NCBI GenBank assembly: GCA_037577475.1
Contig: CM075192.1
Span: forward strand, 15,222,908-15,286,907
DNA: 64,000 nt
DNA from: Chaunax sp. Z400
Taxonomy: Eukaryota > Chordata > Actinopteri > Lophiiformes > Chaunacidae
Reading direction: 5' to 3'
A model generated the notes under the pieces. It ran no database searches. It was not told the origin of the DNA and saw only the letters and a list, made by a program, of their open reading frames with translations. The translations under genes and the position numbers were made by a program. Every line of letters begins with the position of its first letter. Position 1 is the stretch's first letter. This document shows, piece after piece, positions 12,701 through 24,969 of the stretch.

Positions 12701-13764
12701 TCTCCAAAAAGCACAGCTCTCCCTCCGGATGCCCAACGTGAAAATCACTTGCATTATAATTCAACTTCTACTTAGTATATCATATTTAGTTGTGTCCTGA
12801 CCTTTTCCCAATCTTTAGGAAAATAAAATGAGCCTCCCAGCACTGTGTAATGGAGCTCTGAATGAAATAAACTCATCCAAAATAAACAGATTTCAGCTTT
12901 GTGTTCCAAAAATCCCAGATGGTCTCAAGACATGCAAGTTAAACACATCCTGGACCAGATGAGATGACAATGTCTGTGACTGTCAGCCATCTCAGTCATT
13001 GTAAAGGACATTGTCTTACAATCAGGATAGACTTTAGTCTCAAGCTATTGGTTGGAATGGAAGCTGTGAGTTACTACACTTGATAAATCTGTGCAGTACC
13101 ATGCTGCTACACCAGCTCTATCAGCTACCGGATCATTTCAAATGTAAGTGATAATAAACATACAAACATACAAAATGTGCACTTGGCAAAGACAATTATT
13201 TTGTATATTTTGTGGCTTTTGTTTAAACTATGACATTGTGAAAATAAAGAATATACTAAGTCATGCTTTCTTTATCTAAAAAGATGTTTTAATGCTGCAA
13301 CATTTATTACAAAGTTACAGAATGAAATATACCACAATAATAATAATAATTAAATTTCTTAACATATATTCAAGTAAATGCTGCGTATAATTAAGTTCAC
13401 TGAATACTTGGTTACTTAAACAATTTATAAGCAATATGAAAAAAAAAATTTCCTAGAAGCTTTGTCTCTGAGTTTTGGCAAGTTGCTGCAAAGAAGAAAA
13501 AATGCATCTGGCTGCATTCAGTTCAGTTCATTTTAGTTCGATTAACAGATAGACCTTGTGTAATAGGCCGTTAGTGTTTTAGAGATTCAAGTAGACAACA
13601 CATAACGATAATTCTGAGGGTACACAGTATGATGTAGCACCTGTGTTAGTAAAATACAGCAATGTCAAAGCAATGGTAATTGATTTTCAGGCAGTTGAGT
13701 GCAGTAGTAGCATGTGTGGAGAGGGCATGCAGGATGAAATCAAATCAGAAGGATGGGTACTTAC
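9729..13764 (-). other. robo2 intron (4.0 kb) downstream of the microexon
   Basis: Intron between the microexon and Ig4. It holds short simple repeats, for example (AAT)n near 13337-13350. Several open frames of 60-110 codons exist on both strands; none resembles a known protein. It is removed as part of one 5.2-kb intron when the microexon is skipped. Confidence 0.8.
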
Positions 13765-13776
13765 CAACAGGGCGAG
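13765..13776 (-). CDS. robo2: robo2 12-nt microexon in the Ig3-Ig4 linker (e6b-like)
   Basis: On the minus strand a pyrimidine-rich acceptor GTTGTGTCTCCAG is followed by the 12 bases CTCGCCCTGTTG and then a full consensus donor GTAAGT. In the phase set by the flanking exons it reads A-R-P-V-A, replacing a single linker alanine and adding four residues net without shifting the frame. It sits between the exon closing Ig3 and the exon opening Ig4. From memory, a conserved alternative microexon (e6b) has been described at this place in mammalian Robo1 and Robo2, affecting Slit responsiveness and reported to be under NOVA control. Inclusion in this species is inferred, not shown. Confidence 0.82.
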
Positions 13777-14891
13777 CTGGAGACACAACAATGGAGGAGT
13801 GGATACACAAAAGGAACAAATTAAGACACAGACACACAAACATATAAAACAAGACAAGAGGAACAGAACAAACATAATAAAATAAGACACAAAGAAACCA
13901 AAGTCAGAATGAATGACATGTGTTGGGGCCAACACTTCACTTCACAGAGGATCCAGTAGTATTTGTTTGCAAGATAGAATAATTGATAAGGTAATAGTGA
14001 ATTATGTGCTCTTGTATGAGCGCTCCCTGGTGGTTAAAAAAAAGCTTACATTCCATGCAAATACCTGCAGGGGCAGCTCACTCTTGTCAGAAAACAAACA
14101 TACTACTGGACCCTGTCTGGTTTAATGAAAGCTACAATTCTACGTGCTGATGGACAGAGCAGAAAAAAAAGAGAGCAAGAGGACGGGAGAGAGCATTTTA
14201 AAGACTAAGTGAAGACACCATGTGGATTACAGGCAGAGGCTGCAGCTTCTGAAACTCTCTCTCTCTCGCCAGAAGAGTTAGTGCAGGTAGTGGTTCCCAA
14301 ATGTGCGTCCTCACCATCGATGAAAACACAAAGATAACACTTCCACAAAGACATCCTTCGAAAAAAAAATACTGTAAAAACAACCCAGAACTACTTTTAC
14401 CTTTCTCTAGCTGCCCGTGTCACTGTAAAGGGCTCCACAGAGGCCTTAAACACTTAGGTTTAATGGGAAGAAGAGTAGTGAAAAGAGGGGAAATTATGGC
14501 AAGAATGTTTTTTTTATTAACCTTGTAAACCCCCAGGTGTGGGACTGGCGGTGTGCACCAGTAATCTGTGAAATGGCTTTGCTGACTGGCTGGTTACAGC
14601 ATGGCAGGTAGCATGGTTAGCGGACCACCATGAGAGGAGGGGGGGAGGAGGGTGGCAGAGTGTGTCAACACCACACAGGGAAATGTAAATAATTAAAGAG
14701 ATTCATAGAGTCCTCTATATCTCTCTTGGCTCTCGGAGTCAGCATTCTAGGCTTTCACTTGTGTAAATAGGAACCTATGGAGTATACTGCCAATCTAGAC
14801 CTGGTGGACGGCCTCAGTGGTCCATGAATTCTCTAAGCGTTGCTACGTGTGCTGGCTGTGAAAAGCTCACAGAGAAAAAGGTGTCTCCTAC
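13777..14891 (-). other. robo2 intron (1.1 kb) upstream of the microexon
   Basis: Intron between the second Ig3 exon and the microexon. The 60 nt next to the microexon are pyrimidine- and GT-rich on the minus strand and contain two YCAY motifs. Nothing else recognised. Confidence 0.8.
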
Positions 14892-15028
14892 CTCTGACTG
14901 TGAGGGTGGCGGAGGCCTCCAGCTTGCCCACTCGGTTTTCTGCCACGCAGGTGAAGGTGCCCTCGTCGTTAACGGAGGCCTTCTTCACTCTCAGCACATA
15001 GTCGTCCTTGTCATACTTGATTTCATAC
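14892..15028 (-). CDS. robo2: robo2 exon: Ig domain 3, second half
   Basis: 137 nt: one base completing lysine, 45 codons, one base. It reads YEIKYDKDDYVLRVKKASV, has the second Ig3 cysteine in GTFTCVAENRVGK and ends EASATLTVR. The acceptor is TGACAG|G and the donor AGAG|GTAGGA. The final G can join either the microexon at 13765-13776 (G+CT, alanine) or the Ig4 exon at 9604-9728 (also G+CT), so both splice products stay in frame. Confidence 0.96.
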
Positions 15029-17289
15029 CTGTCAACAGAGACGTTACATCGCGAATATTACCTTGCCTGTTCAGAATTAAATGAAAATACTATAAACTGG
15101 GATCCAACATTAACCCCCGTGACGAGTGGCACATGCTTCAGTATTTCACCCGTGCCTGTTGAGCCGGCTGGCAGTAGCCATGGGAGTGTACAGTACTTCC
15201 TCTTGGAGAGGCACAAAGACGCACAACTGTTCATTCTGACAAATGGAGGTTGCATTGAGCGGGATCAATTATTCAACAATGACACAGTACACAGAGAGGG
15301 GTGCATTCAGTTGGAACTCTCAAAACTTGTTCAATATTCATGAGATGTTTCTCCCTCTCTCTCTCTCTCTTGGTACGTATGTTTAACCCACATTGCAAGC
15401 TTTTGTGTGCGCCTGCATACAGTAACTGTGCCATTGTGCGTCTACTGCATGCGCATGATCGTACAGTTGCCGTGAGTCCATACAGAGCCACACTTCCTTA
15501 TTGTAAAGCAACTAGCAGAATTCAATAAAGAACCTATACGGAGGCAATAGTAGTCAAATGTTTGTATTCCTGTGTGTTTGCAGATGGTCTTATGTGTGTT
15601 TAGATTTGTACGGCTGTTGACAGGGGGATGATACTGGTCTGCTTTGTTGTTCCAGCCTGTAACAGAGGAGGGTGTTGGGTGATGGGGCTGTGTCTGTCAG
15701 CCTGACATCCTTCTACTGTCTACACTCTGTCACTCAAAGACAATGAGAACGGAGGTGAGAACAAATTAAGGGGCATTCTATTAAAGCTGGATACTATATC
15801 CATCCCTTTACAACCCCCATGTGTGACGACAGAATATTCTAAACTCTTAGTTTATAGAAAAGTCTTTGTGTTGCTTTCAGCCCTTAAATCCGTACACTGC
15901 AGTCTACTCTCTCTTTTAGACTACAACTCTGGTGTCCCAAAAGTGAGATTTTTTTTTCAAATCCACATAGGGGCTTTGAAGAGAAAGTCTACCATTATGT
16001 TATCCTTTTATTATAGCTTATGCCTCTGTTCCATAAAACCCTAACGTTGTAGTCCAACAACTATTAAAACCACATGAAATTACCACAAACATTGACGTCA
16101 GCCAGACACTGGGGCTAACCCACCTGAGACAGAAAATGCAGAGTTGTTTTAGAACAAATTACAGTGGCAGTGGTCATTGTAATGAAGAAATATGCCACCC
16201 TGTGCAACACAATGACTGTTTTATGTGCCTGTATTATAGCTTTTGGATGAGAATAAAGCTCAGTGGGACAGAGGAATAAGCTGTGTTAGGTTTTGCTTGC
16301 ACAGATGATACTTGTTAGAGGGGCGCATTCATTTTGGCTTTTGGTCTCTTAAGGGGGATTATTAAATGGTAATACATAATAGCACATAATATGAAGATGG
16401 ATGACAGTCTGGGCAATACATCAGACAATTAGACATAGTAACAAACCAGGGTTCACAGCATTAGATTCTGATGTGACTTTAGAGTAACAATAAGCTGTAT
16501 GGTCCATTTCCCTCAGAGTGGGAAAAGACCCCTCTGCTCAACCATCAGGTGTACTGATGGCAGCTTGCCACTGGCAGCTGCAAAACTAATCTGTCCTGTC
16601 GATCCATGTCTTTTTTTCTTCTTTTTTTTTTCGCCTCCTGTTATGACATTTCCTGAGCAAGCATTCAAAGGCAGCTTTATTGAAGCACATTCCTCAACTT
16701 TGACTGCCAGTTCCACGTCTCCACACAGGTACTTAAAGAGCCATAATGATTATTTGACTGAGTCATGACTGAATGCTTTGTTCTAGTGAGAGGGGATGTA
16801 CAGTTCAGGTAATGGTTGGAGACATGAATAAAGCATTTAAAGAGAGTGAGTGGCATCCAAAGGAATGAGACAGCTTTTGGGACAAGCCCGTTGTCAGATG
16901 AAAAGCAAGGTAATAGAATGAGAATCGTCTCACACTCTGCCCTCTGACTATGATGGGTATAGCTCAACGTGACCTCCTGATTTGTAGGAGGTGGTGTTGA
17001 TTGGCAAAACAGTGGCAGGGACAACTTAGGGCTTAGGGAAAACATCATGATTCCTTACAGAACTATGATGAAAGCAAATACAGCACATATTTCCATAGCC
17101 AGCTAATGTGTGAACATAAAAGGAATGCAATGTTTCACTTATGTTTGCTACTACAACCCCAACTCTTTCTGATTTCAATCTATACTGTGTAATGGGCAAA
17201 ATATACATGCAATCTTTTTTTTTACTCCAGTCTCAGAGTTAGATTTTCTATGAAATCAGGCTGTTCTTCGTGCATTCAATGCTTTAAAT

Positions 17290-17782
17290 TAGATGCTACA
17301 GTAACATCAGCATGCTAAGATGCTCACGCTGTCAATGCAAACATGCTGACGTCAAGGTGATAATAAGGTTAGCCATATTCACTGTGTTAGTTTAGCATGT
17401 TAGTATGTTACTAATTAATGCTGAACACCCATGTATTTAGCAAAAAAGCAAAGTATAAGATAAAATTATATTTCTAACCTGGTTTTAGCAGTAGTTAAAA
17501 AAGTCCAGGGTTTGTCATTTGGATGTATCCTCTCTGTACCATGAATGTCTGTACCACATTCCATACAATAGTTATTGAGATATAACTGCATATGTCAACC
17601 TCACGATGGCACTAAAAGAAAACTCCGATTATCACCAAAGTCAGTACAATTGATCCACTGGAGACCATGAATTCATCTTTAAAATTTAATGGCAATCCAT
17701 TTAATGGTTGTTGAGATATTCAATTTGGACCAAAGTATAATGGACTGACTAAAGCGGCATTGCCATCCAAAAAGCCATGTTA
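17290..17782. repeat. Degenerate dispersed repeat common in spiny-rayed fish genomes
   Basis: The stretch contains phrases I recognise from a widely dispersed fish intron and UTR repeat: TTTAGCATGTTAGTATG, ACCATGAATGTCTGTACCA, AATGGCAATCCATTTAATGG, GTTGTTGAGATATTCA and a terminal ACATTGCCATCC-like phrase. It also has the family's internal duplication: an ACCATGAAT...CAATCCAT...TTGAGATAT unit occurs near 17539-17585 and again near 17664-17720. The copy has many substitutions, so it is old. I cannot give a family name with confidence. Confidence 0.65.
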
Positions 17783-20048
17783 AATAAATAAAAAAAGCTA
17801 ATAGGCATCATTTTCTTCCAGCTATGCAGCACAAATAATGGTGTTGCCAGCAAAGCTAAGTAACAATGCCAAATAGCTAATTGCAAACTCACTCAAAATT
17901 TATTTGAACAGAATTTGATTTGGTTGTAAAACATTACAACCAAATGAAAGCATGGAACAATAACACACAGCTTTCACTTCAATTTCACTGTTTCACTTTA
18001 TGCTAAGAGAGCTGCAGGTATTGTGATCACTCACAGAAAACAGTTCAGTTTCCACATCCTGGCATCTGCATGGCCGAGCCCTTACCATGTGGATAACCCC
18101 ACGTAGCCACCCGCTAAACAACATGCTTATTGTTCCTGGTCCCTTCTCCATCAATCTCTCAAAACAGGACCTCAGGGTGGTTCATGACTTATTAGTGGGA
18201 AACATGAGCCCAATCAATCTGTAATCAACTTCATATATGGAATCAGCTTAGATGACAAGATGAGTGGAAATACTCAGGGATAAGAGGTAGTTTTGGACAC
18301 ACACATGGAAGCACACACAGAAATGGAACAGTAGCTCTTTATTGAGACTGGATTGGGGTAGAGCTCTGTTCTCTATTAGCGCAAGAATGTAATTGCACAT
18401 GTAAGAGGGGATGTGGAAGGGATACGAGAGCCAAGCTCACCCTGCTGGACTCTCCCAACTTTTCAGCAAGAAAAAAGGAACTCTGTATACACATACACAC
18501 TGACACACAATCATCCAACACATATCCACACATGTGCCGAGTCAGGGTGATGAGGAGTGATGGGAATGTGAGCAAATGCCAAGAAAAAGATGCATTTTTC
18601 TTGGTTGTCAACTTGTTTGCTGCCCAGAGATGGCTGTGCAAAGATGTAAACTTTATTGGACGACCTGTAAAAGCATTTCATCTGAAAAATCCCCGAGATA
18701 CACTCAGAGGATTTGTCTTGAAAATGTCTGTCAGGAACACGCTCACCCGTTTTCCACCTTCAGTCTTGCACCAATTCGCTCACATTAAGAGAATCCTATC
18801 TTTTGGGTGGACAACTGAATGTGTGTGTGTGTGTACAGTTACCTACAAAATGACTCGACCTGAGATGATCTTATCTGCCTCGCCTCTTTGTATACATATG
18901 AATGGGACCAGCTGTAGGCAGGAGGGATGTATGCCAACTTTGAGCACATGACTCAAGAGACGGCAACAGGGCTAATTCCAGCCTGCTCTCTGGCCTGACC
19001 ACTCTGACACAAAGTCCCCTCTCTGCTCCATTCCATCCTGACACTCATCCACTTTCACACCATCTGACTGCTTAACCTCATCCTGATCTAAAGAGAGGGA
19101 CCTTCCCTCTGGACCTGTCCAGAGGGACGAGGGGGAACCTTCTCATCTCCCTTCTGTAAGGCCCTTAGCCATATCTCCTCTCCCTCCTAGCACCCCTCAG
19201 GCTTTTGCAGGGTCAAGACCTTCCCATCAGACTGACCGACAGTCGTCACTTTTTCCTAATCAAAGAACAGTTTGGCAAGATTTCAACCCCGATGGTTAGG
19301 CCGGGGGTTTGTGGGAAGAAAATTGATCCTAAATTTGCCTTTAAAAGAGTCACTTCTCCTGAGCGCCACAAAAAACATTGGCAGCATTGCAGCCTCTACT
19401 TAGTGGGAGTAGTTTGGAGCAGATGTGATGGTTGTACTGGAAAGATGTTGCAGATTGAAATAAAGAAATAGCTAAATACAGCTCATTGACCAATGCCTGG
19501 AAGCCATTCGTACGCTTTTCTCTATTTTGTGTGTGTTTGTCTGTGTGTGTGTGTCTGTCTCTCTGTGTGTTTGTGTGTCTGAGTGAAGACCAAAGAATGC
19601 ACAAAGGCCAAAACACTGAGAAAGCCAGCTGAGATATTTATTTGTGCTTTCTAACTAGAATCATGCATAATGAGTCACCAGCAGGATATCTTCCTGATTA
19701 CTGAAAAACTACTTCCATTATTCTGAATTATAAAGAATTAAATATTTTATCCACCCTGCTCTGTTGAAACAATCCGTGTCAACAAACCTAGAAGATGAAA
19801 TAGGCTTCTGACATGGTCCTGCCACTCCGCTGACCAACCCCCTCATAAATACCAGATGTATCCACTTCAGGGGAAGTAATGAAGACAGGAACCGTAGCCT
19901 GCCGTATTTTCATTCTGCTGAGTTGCTGAGGTGAGGAATCACTGAAACTGGATGGTCAGCATAAACCAGGTGCTCCTGTCACACTACCTTTAACAACTCT
20001 CTCAAATAGAATGACCCACACACCTCTGTCACACAAACCCACACTTGT

Positions 20049-20157
<109 letters not shown>

Positions 20158-22088
20158 CCACGAAGGTATTGAGTCAGAAAGAAAGGCTTTTGTGCTGAAT
20201 ATAGCAAGGTCTGGTGCTGTGGAGGTCAATGGGGACCAAAACACAGATAGACTGCAAGACCAAAGGGGCTCTGATAAGGCACAGGAGAGGCCACAAGGGT
20301 CCAGAGCAAATGAGGAAAGAGAGGGAAACCAAAGGACACCGTACACTGGGCTGGTAGGCAGCAGGAGATAACACATACTGCCCCTGTCCGTTTACTGGGA
20401 TTCATTTTGGAGACACAAAATGAACGGGGTGAGTGGCTATTGTGTGCTTTTCAGCAAGATTCTGCAGAGATGCTTGACAGACGGATATTAATCTGATACT
20501 GATATTACTCCAAATGAAGACACTCTTCCAAATAACAAATTGGAACGTTTACAGGCAATGGTGGGAGATGGAAACTGGGCCTCAAAATGAAAGGACACTG
20601 TAGATAGATCATGCACTGTACGGTATATATATATACTGTATATATTTGAATAAACTGTCACTGTTTTATTGTATTTTCAGAGATTTTCAGACTACAGTCC
20701 AGCTGCTTGATGACATAAGCCAAAGATTTTCCCCTGGGAGGACACTACTCTGAATCTATTATTATGAAGACTGGCAAAAAGGACCAGATACCTTGTGTTT
20801 TCGAGTTTAATAAGCCCAGCACACAGTTCAGAGGTCTGTGTAACTATGGAGGACGTAGCAGGTTTTTCTTTTTTTTTGGACCAGATGGCAACATGAAGTC
20901 CTATTTGGGAGGCTAGACGATGAGGGAAAAAAAGCAATTATATGAATAAGAACAAGCTGAACAAATGGACTGATCTAATTTCAGCAAAAGGTAATTATTC
21001 AGTCTCGGCCATTCTGCCTTCATAAAACTTTATTGTATTTGAAACAGGCTGCAGTTCTCTCCTCACTGTTAAGATGCAATTGGAACACCGAAAGAAGAAT
21101 TGGATAAACCTTAGCTTATTAATAACAATATTAAACTAGAAAATGTGTGTCCTAGAATGCAGAAAAACTCACCTTTTGTTGATGTGGATGGACCATAACC
21201 TGTATCATTACACACATTGTACTATTTAGCATTCATTTATCAAAGTGAAGTGCATAGACCCCCTATAGTCCCCCTTATATAACAGAATAATAACAGAATG
21301 ACATGAAAATTGCCAAAGTCCAAATGTGCTCAAAAAATATAAAATAAAGTAAAATGAAGAAACCAATTATGAGATGCAAACCTTTAGAGCCCCTACAAAA
21401 CATGTGTGACATTTGACTGAATTCTGTCCGGCAGTCTTTTCCTAGGTCTTCTGATATGGAAGTAGGTGTAATACCACCACACTCTCCTCTTGGAGTATTA
21501 ATGCCGTCTGAACGGTGTGTACCACAGATGAGATTTAAGATTAAATACTGATTCAGTAATTAGGCTGCACTCTGTACCATGCAAATGAAAATATGAATGA
21601 CACAGTGCTTCCAGAAAGAAAATCGTCTCTTAGAATAGAAGTTAGAATAAGGTCACTGAGATCATGCAAATGTTTTCTTTGCACACAAAGCAATATCTAA
21701 ATCCTTATCATAATCCATGCACCTGTAGTAATAATGCACCACTTGTTCCTTGACATTTCTAAATATTTAGTCTGACGTGTGCCAGACTCGAATGTGAGTG
21801 GGTTCACAGGTATATTTCTTCTCATCAGAATGTAAACTGAAAAATATTGGACTGACCTATTTTATCACACTGTAATAGCAAAGCCTGTTAGCAAGTGTAC
21901 CAGAGCAGATAAACGTGTTTGGTGGTTTTAATTTAGTTCATAAAAATCACAGTAAAACACCCACATAGGGGTTAAAGAGCAGGGCTGTTCTCCTCTAATT
22001 GAAACCATTCTTGTGTTGTCTCTATCTCCTTTCTATCCTACAGAGAATGAAGCCAATGCCATCCTTGCTTGTTTTATGTCTACGTGCC

Positions 22089-22092
<4 letters not shown>

Positions 22093-22125
<33 letters not shown>
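22093..22125. repeat. (TG)16 microsatellite; (CA)n in the robo2 transcript
   Basis: A 33-nt TG tract about 2 kb upstream, in transcript direction, of the longer CA tract and in the opposite orientation. In pre-mRNA it reads CA, a known type of hnRNP L binding sequence. Confidence 0.97.
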
Positions 22126-22129
<4 letters not shown>

Positions 22130-24129
22130 CCGGGAGGCTGCTGTGGCCACTGAGCATATTAAAGACTTGTTTACTTAGCTGAGGCTTCATTTCTCTTCTT
22201 CCTAGTATAAATGTTGCACGCAAACACCCACAGAAAGACACAGGCATGCAGAAGGTCTACATGGACCAGCAAAGACAAGTCAAAACAATGTGATGGTAAC
22301 GAAGGAGTGGTCTTGTTAAGTCTCTCTATGTCTACAGCGTTTTATTATAATAAGGACAGGGTAAACTTTCCATTCCCACTAACTATAGAAGTGCTTCATC
22401 TTTTATCTCTATGGTGACTGATGCGGACACCAACAGTGTAATGATGGATGGGGTGAGCTATCGCAGCTGCTTTTATTTCCTCTTCTTCTGAGCACTTGCC
22501 ACTTATCAAATTGGAAACCATTCTTTTGTAAGTTTTATAACAATGCTTCTTTCAGTCAGATGGAAGCCATTTGTTTTTAATGTTTATTTAGTGAGGATAA
22601 GCAGTGGAGAGAGCAGAAACAGTTCACCACTTAATCGGAATTCTTCTGTTTTGGCACGTAAAATACGCAGCAGACAATGTCAGAATTAGAATATCTCTGT
22701 CTTCATCCATGTTTTCTGCTTCAAAAGCTAAAGTGGAGAATTAAATATTGCGAGGAAAACAAAAGCTCACGCGGCGTAATTAGTAACACTGCGATTTTTA
22801 TTGCTTTTAATTTTGGTACTCTCTTTTTCATGGCTTCAGCTCTTTTATCCATATCCAAGAAAGGCCGGACTTCAAAAGGATGACACAGTTAGCAAGATGC
22901 CGGCACATGACACTCATACCACTCTTTTATAAATCTGTTAATTAGTCAACAAAATGAACTCTACTTCCAGAGCCAACTCCCCATCAAAGACATAAAATAC
23001 TTTTATGTATTTGCTTTGGCACAGCGCTCGTGTCCCCCTGCCCAGCGAACCAAGTCCTTATCAGACACAAACAACCCACCCACGCACGGCTCTGTAGTTA
23101 TAGGCTTTAGAGATGTCAGGTCCACTGAGTGTATGTTGCAAGAGGTGATGGAAAGAGTGTGTGAATGACTTGCTGGCTGGGGACAGAACGCTGGTCTCTT
23201 TGAAGCCCACTCCTGACCAAGACACTGCTTTTGACTGTGAGTACAGTGAGTCATGAAGAGGAACACGCCAACACACAGGCGCCAACCAGAACAGTATCAC
23301 TACATCATCAGCTGTATTATTGTGTTTTTGTTGTTTTAAAAACATTTTCTTTACAGGAAATGAGACAGACTATAATAGCTGAAGCATTTTTCTGTAAATT
23401 ACAGACTTTTATCACCCTCTGTTTTAGCAACTTTCAACGAATGCATGTGTCAGCTACGGTGCACAGACCTTGCTGGATGGGGTGAAAGGGGGAGGATTAT
23501 TTGTTCCAGCTATTTGTGACAAGATTTCACCCGAGCAGCGAACCTGTACGCAGACACTTGAGGGCCACGTCAGCTGCTATCCGCTGTCTCTTCCTATCTC
23601 CAGTTTTTCTATCTGTATGTCTGCTTCTCAGTGTGCCAGGCTTTTTTCTGCCCCTATAAATGTCTATCTTCCTGCCTCCCTGCCCTCTTACCTGTCACTC
23701 AGTTTTAATTGACTGGCTCAATATATGTTTGTCTTCATGCAGACCCCTTCCTTGACATGAGACACCGTCTAACCCTGTTATGGCTGTGGAAGCTGTCTTC
23801 TGGGGAAGGGTGGAGTAATTTCATCCTAAATTAGTGATGTGCATTGTGTAGCCTAACAGAACTCTGTAATGCAGTCAGCATAATTTTAAAAAAAAAGTCA
23901 CTCATACTGACACCAGTGCCTCCACAGCTCTTTTATAAGTAACACACACATTCATATACAGACAGACACACACATGCATCTCAGCATACATGCTCTAAAC
24001 CATTTGCGTATATACTGTAACAGAGAAAGAGTGATTTCTCCTCCGAGCCATCATCTAATCATAATCTTTGGAAACTTTTCAGCTCTGAAATAAAGGCTTT
24101 TATGAAAATATTCTGGTAGATCGACTTAC

Positions 24130-24268
24130 TTCCCACGAGGAACATCCACGTCATCTTTCCTCCAGCGTACATTCGGCTGAGGGTCTCCTTGTACCTGGCA
24201 GCGGAACTCCACCGACTCCTCTTCCAGGATCACCTGGTTGATGGGTCTCCGCAGGAAGGTCGGTCGCT
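24130..24268 (-). CDS. robo2: robo2 exon: Ig domain 3, first half
   Basis: 139 nt: two bases, 45 codons, two bases. It encodes RPTFLRRPINQVILEEE, the first Ig3 cysteine in EFRCQVQGDPQP and the tryptophan in VRWRKDD, ending PRG plus a split lysine codon. The acceptor is CCTGCAG|AG and the donor GGGAA|GTAAGT, a near-consensus 5' splice site. It lies 184 nt from the Ig2 exon, but its own downstream intron is 9.1 kb. Ig1 to Ig3 make up the N-terminal arm of the ectodomain. Confidence 0.96.
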
Positions 24269-24452
24269 CTGCAGGATGGGAAGAGGATAGAGATAGATGA
24301 TTTTACAGTGCAATGCAATGGGTCTATGCCAGTGTGTGAATACACAGTGCATGTACACAGTGGACTCTTCCAACAGAAGATCTGTTATTGTCTTCTACAC
24401 CTGTTCTTTAGCCTTGTGTCAGCTTCAAGAGAACTGGTGGAACGAAGCTTAC

Positions 24453-24573
24453 CAAAGACTGTGACTTGTGCCGTCTCGCTGTCCCTCTCTCCCACCATGT
24501 TGGTACCCACACAGATGTACATGCCAGCATCACTCTTTCTTGTGTTGGAGATCATTAGCTTCCCTCCTCGAAT
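24453..24573 (-). CDS. robo2: robo2 exon: Ig domain 2, second half
   Basis: 121 nt: 40 codons plus one base. It begins IRGGKLMISNTRKSDAG and carries the second Ig2 cysteine in YICVGTNMVGERDSE, ending TVF. The acceptor is TTTTCTCTAG|ATT and the donor TTTG|GTAAGC. The 238-nt intron separating it from the preceding exon is short compared with most others here. The closing G joins AG of the next exon to give glutamate, matching the Robo2 Ig2-Ig3 linker (V-F-E-R-P). Confidence 0.96.
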
Positions 24574-24811
24574 CTAGAGAAAATAAAAGTTGCTTAAAAA
24601 CACAAACATTTGCATTTGATGACTTCCTATTTTCTTCCTCTTTTATTTTCTTAATTTAAGTCCTTACCTCCTTACATTTTACATAAAAATGCAGTGGCAA
24701 AGGAGTGACCCCTCACTAGCATTTTCCTGTGCCCACAACAATGCCATTCAGAGTAGACATTGACAGTAGCTATTCAGTCCAGCTATTAAAACACATGGTA
24801 AGAGTACTCAC

Positions 24812-24969
24812 TGTGATCCTGTCATCCTTGTCGTCAATTCTCACTTTGTCCTTCTTCCAGTAGATAGTGGGTTCAGGATGGCCTCTGGGAGGAACACACT
24901 CAAGGATGGCCGGCTCTCCCGCTGCCACCACCACATCCGTTGGGTTTTGTCTAAAGTCGTCTCGCAACA
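24812..24969 (-). CDS. robo2: robo2 exon: Ig domain 2, first half
   Basis: 158 nt: two bases completing a split codon, then 52 codons. The product reads DDFRQNPTDVVVAAGEP, with the first Ig2 cysteine in ILECVPP and the core tryptophan in IYWKKDK, close to vertebrate Robo2. The acceptor on the minus strand is a C-rich tract ending CTCAG at 24970-24971, and the donor is ACA|GTGAGT. It is the 5'-most robo2 exon seen in the window. The exon before it, carrying Ig1, must supply one base of a split codon and is not visible upstream to 64000. Ig1 is the main Slit-binding domain in Robo receptors; Ig2 contributes less. Confidence 0.96.

Noticed and set aside
16499..17048. Open frames of 60-125 codons on both strands in the introns as separate nested genes.
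   Set aside because: None shows a known domain, a coherent splice structure or a plausible promoter; overlapping frames on both strands are typical of non-coding sequence.
23685..23700. GTGACAG|GTAAGA on the minus strand inside the Ig3 intron as a hidden exon end or recursive site.
   Set aside because: Preceded by A-rich sequence with no acceptor, and no Robo-like coding sequence adjoins it.
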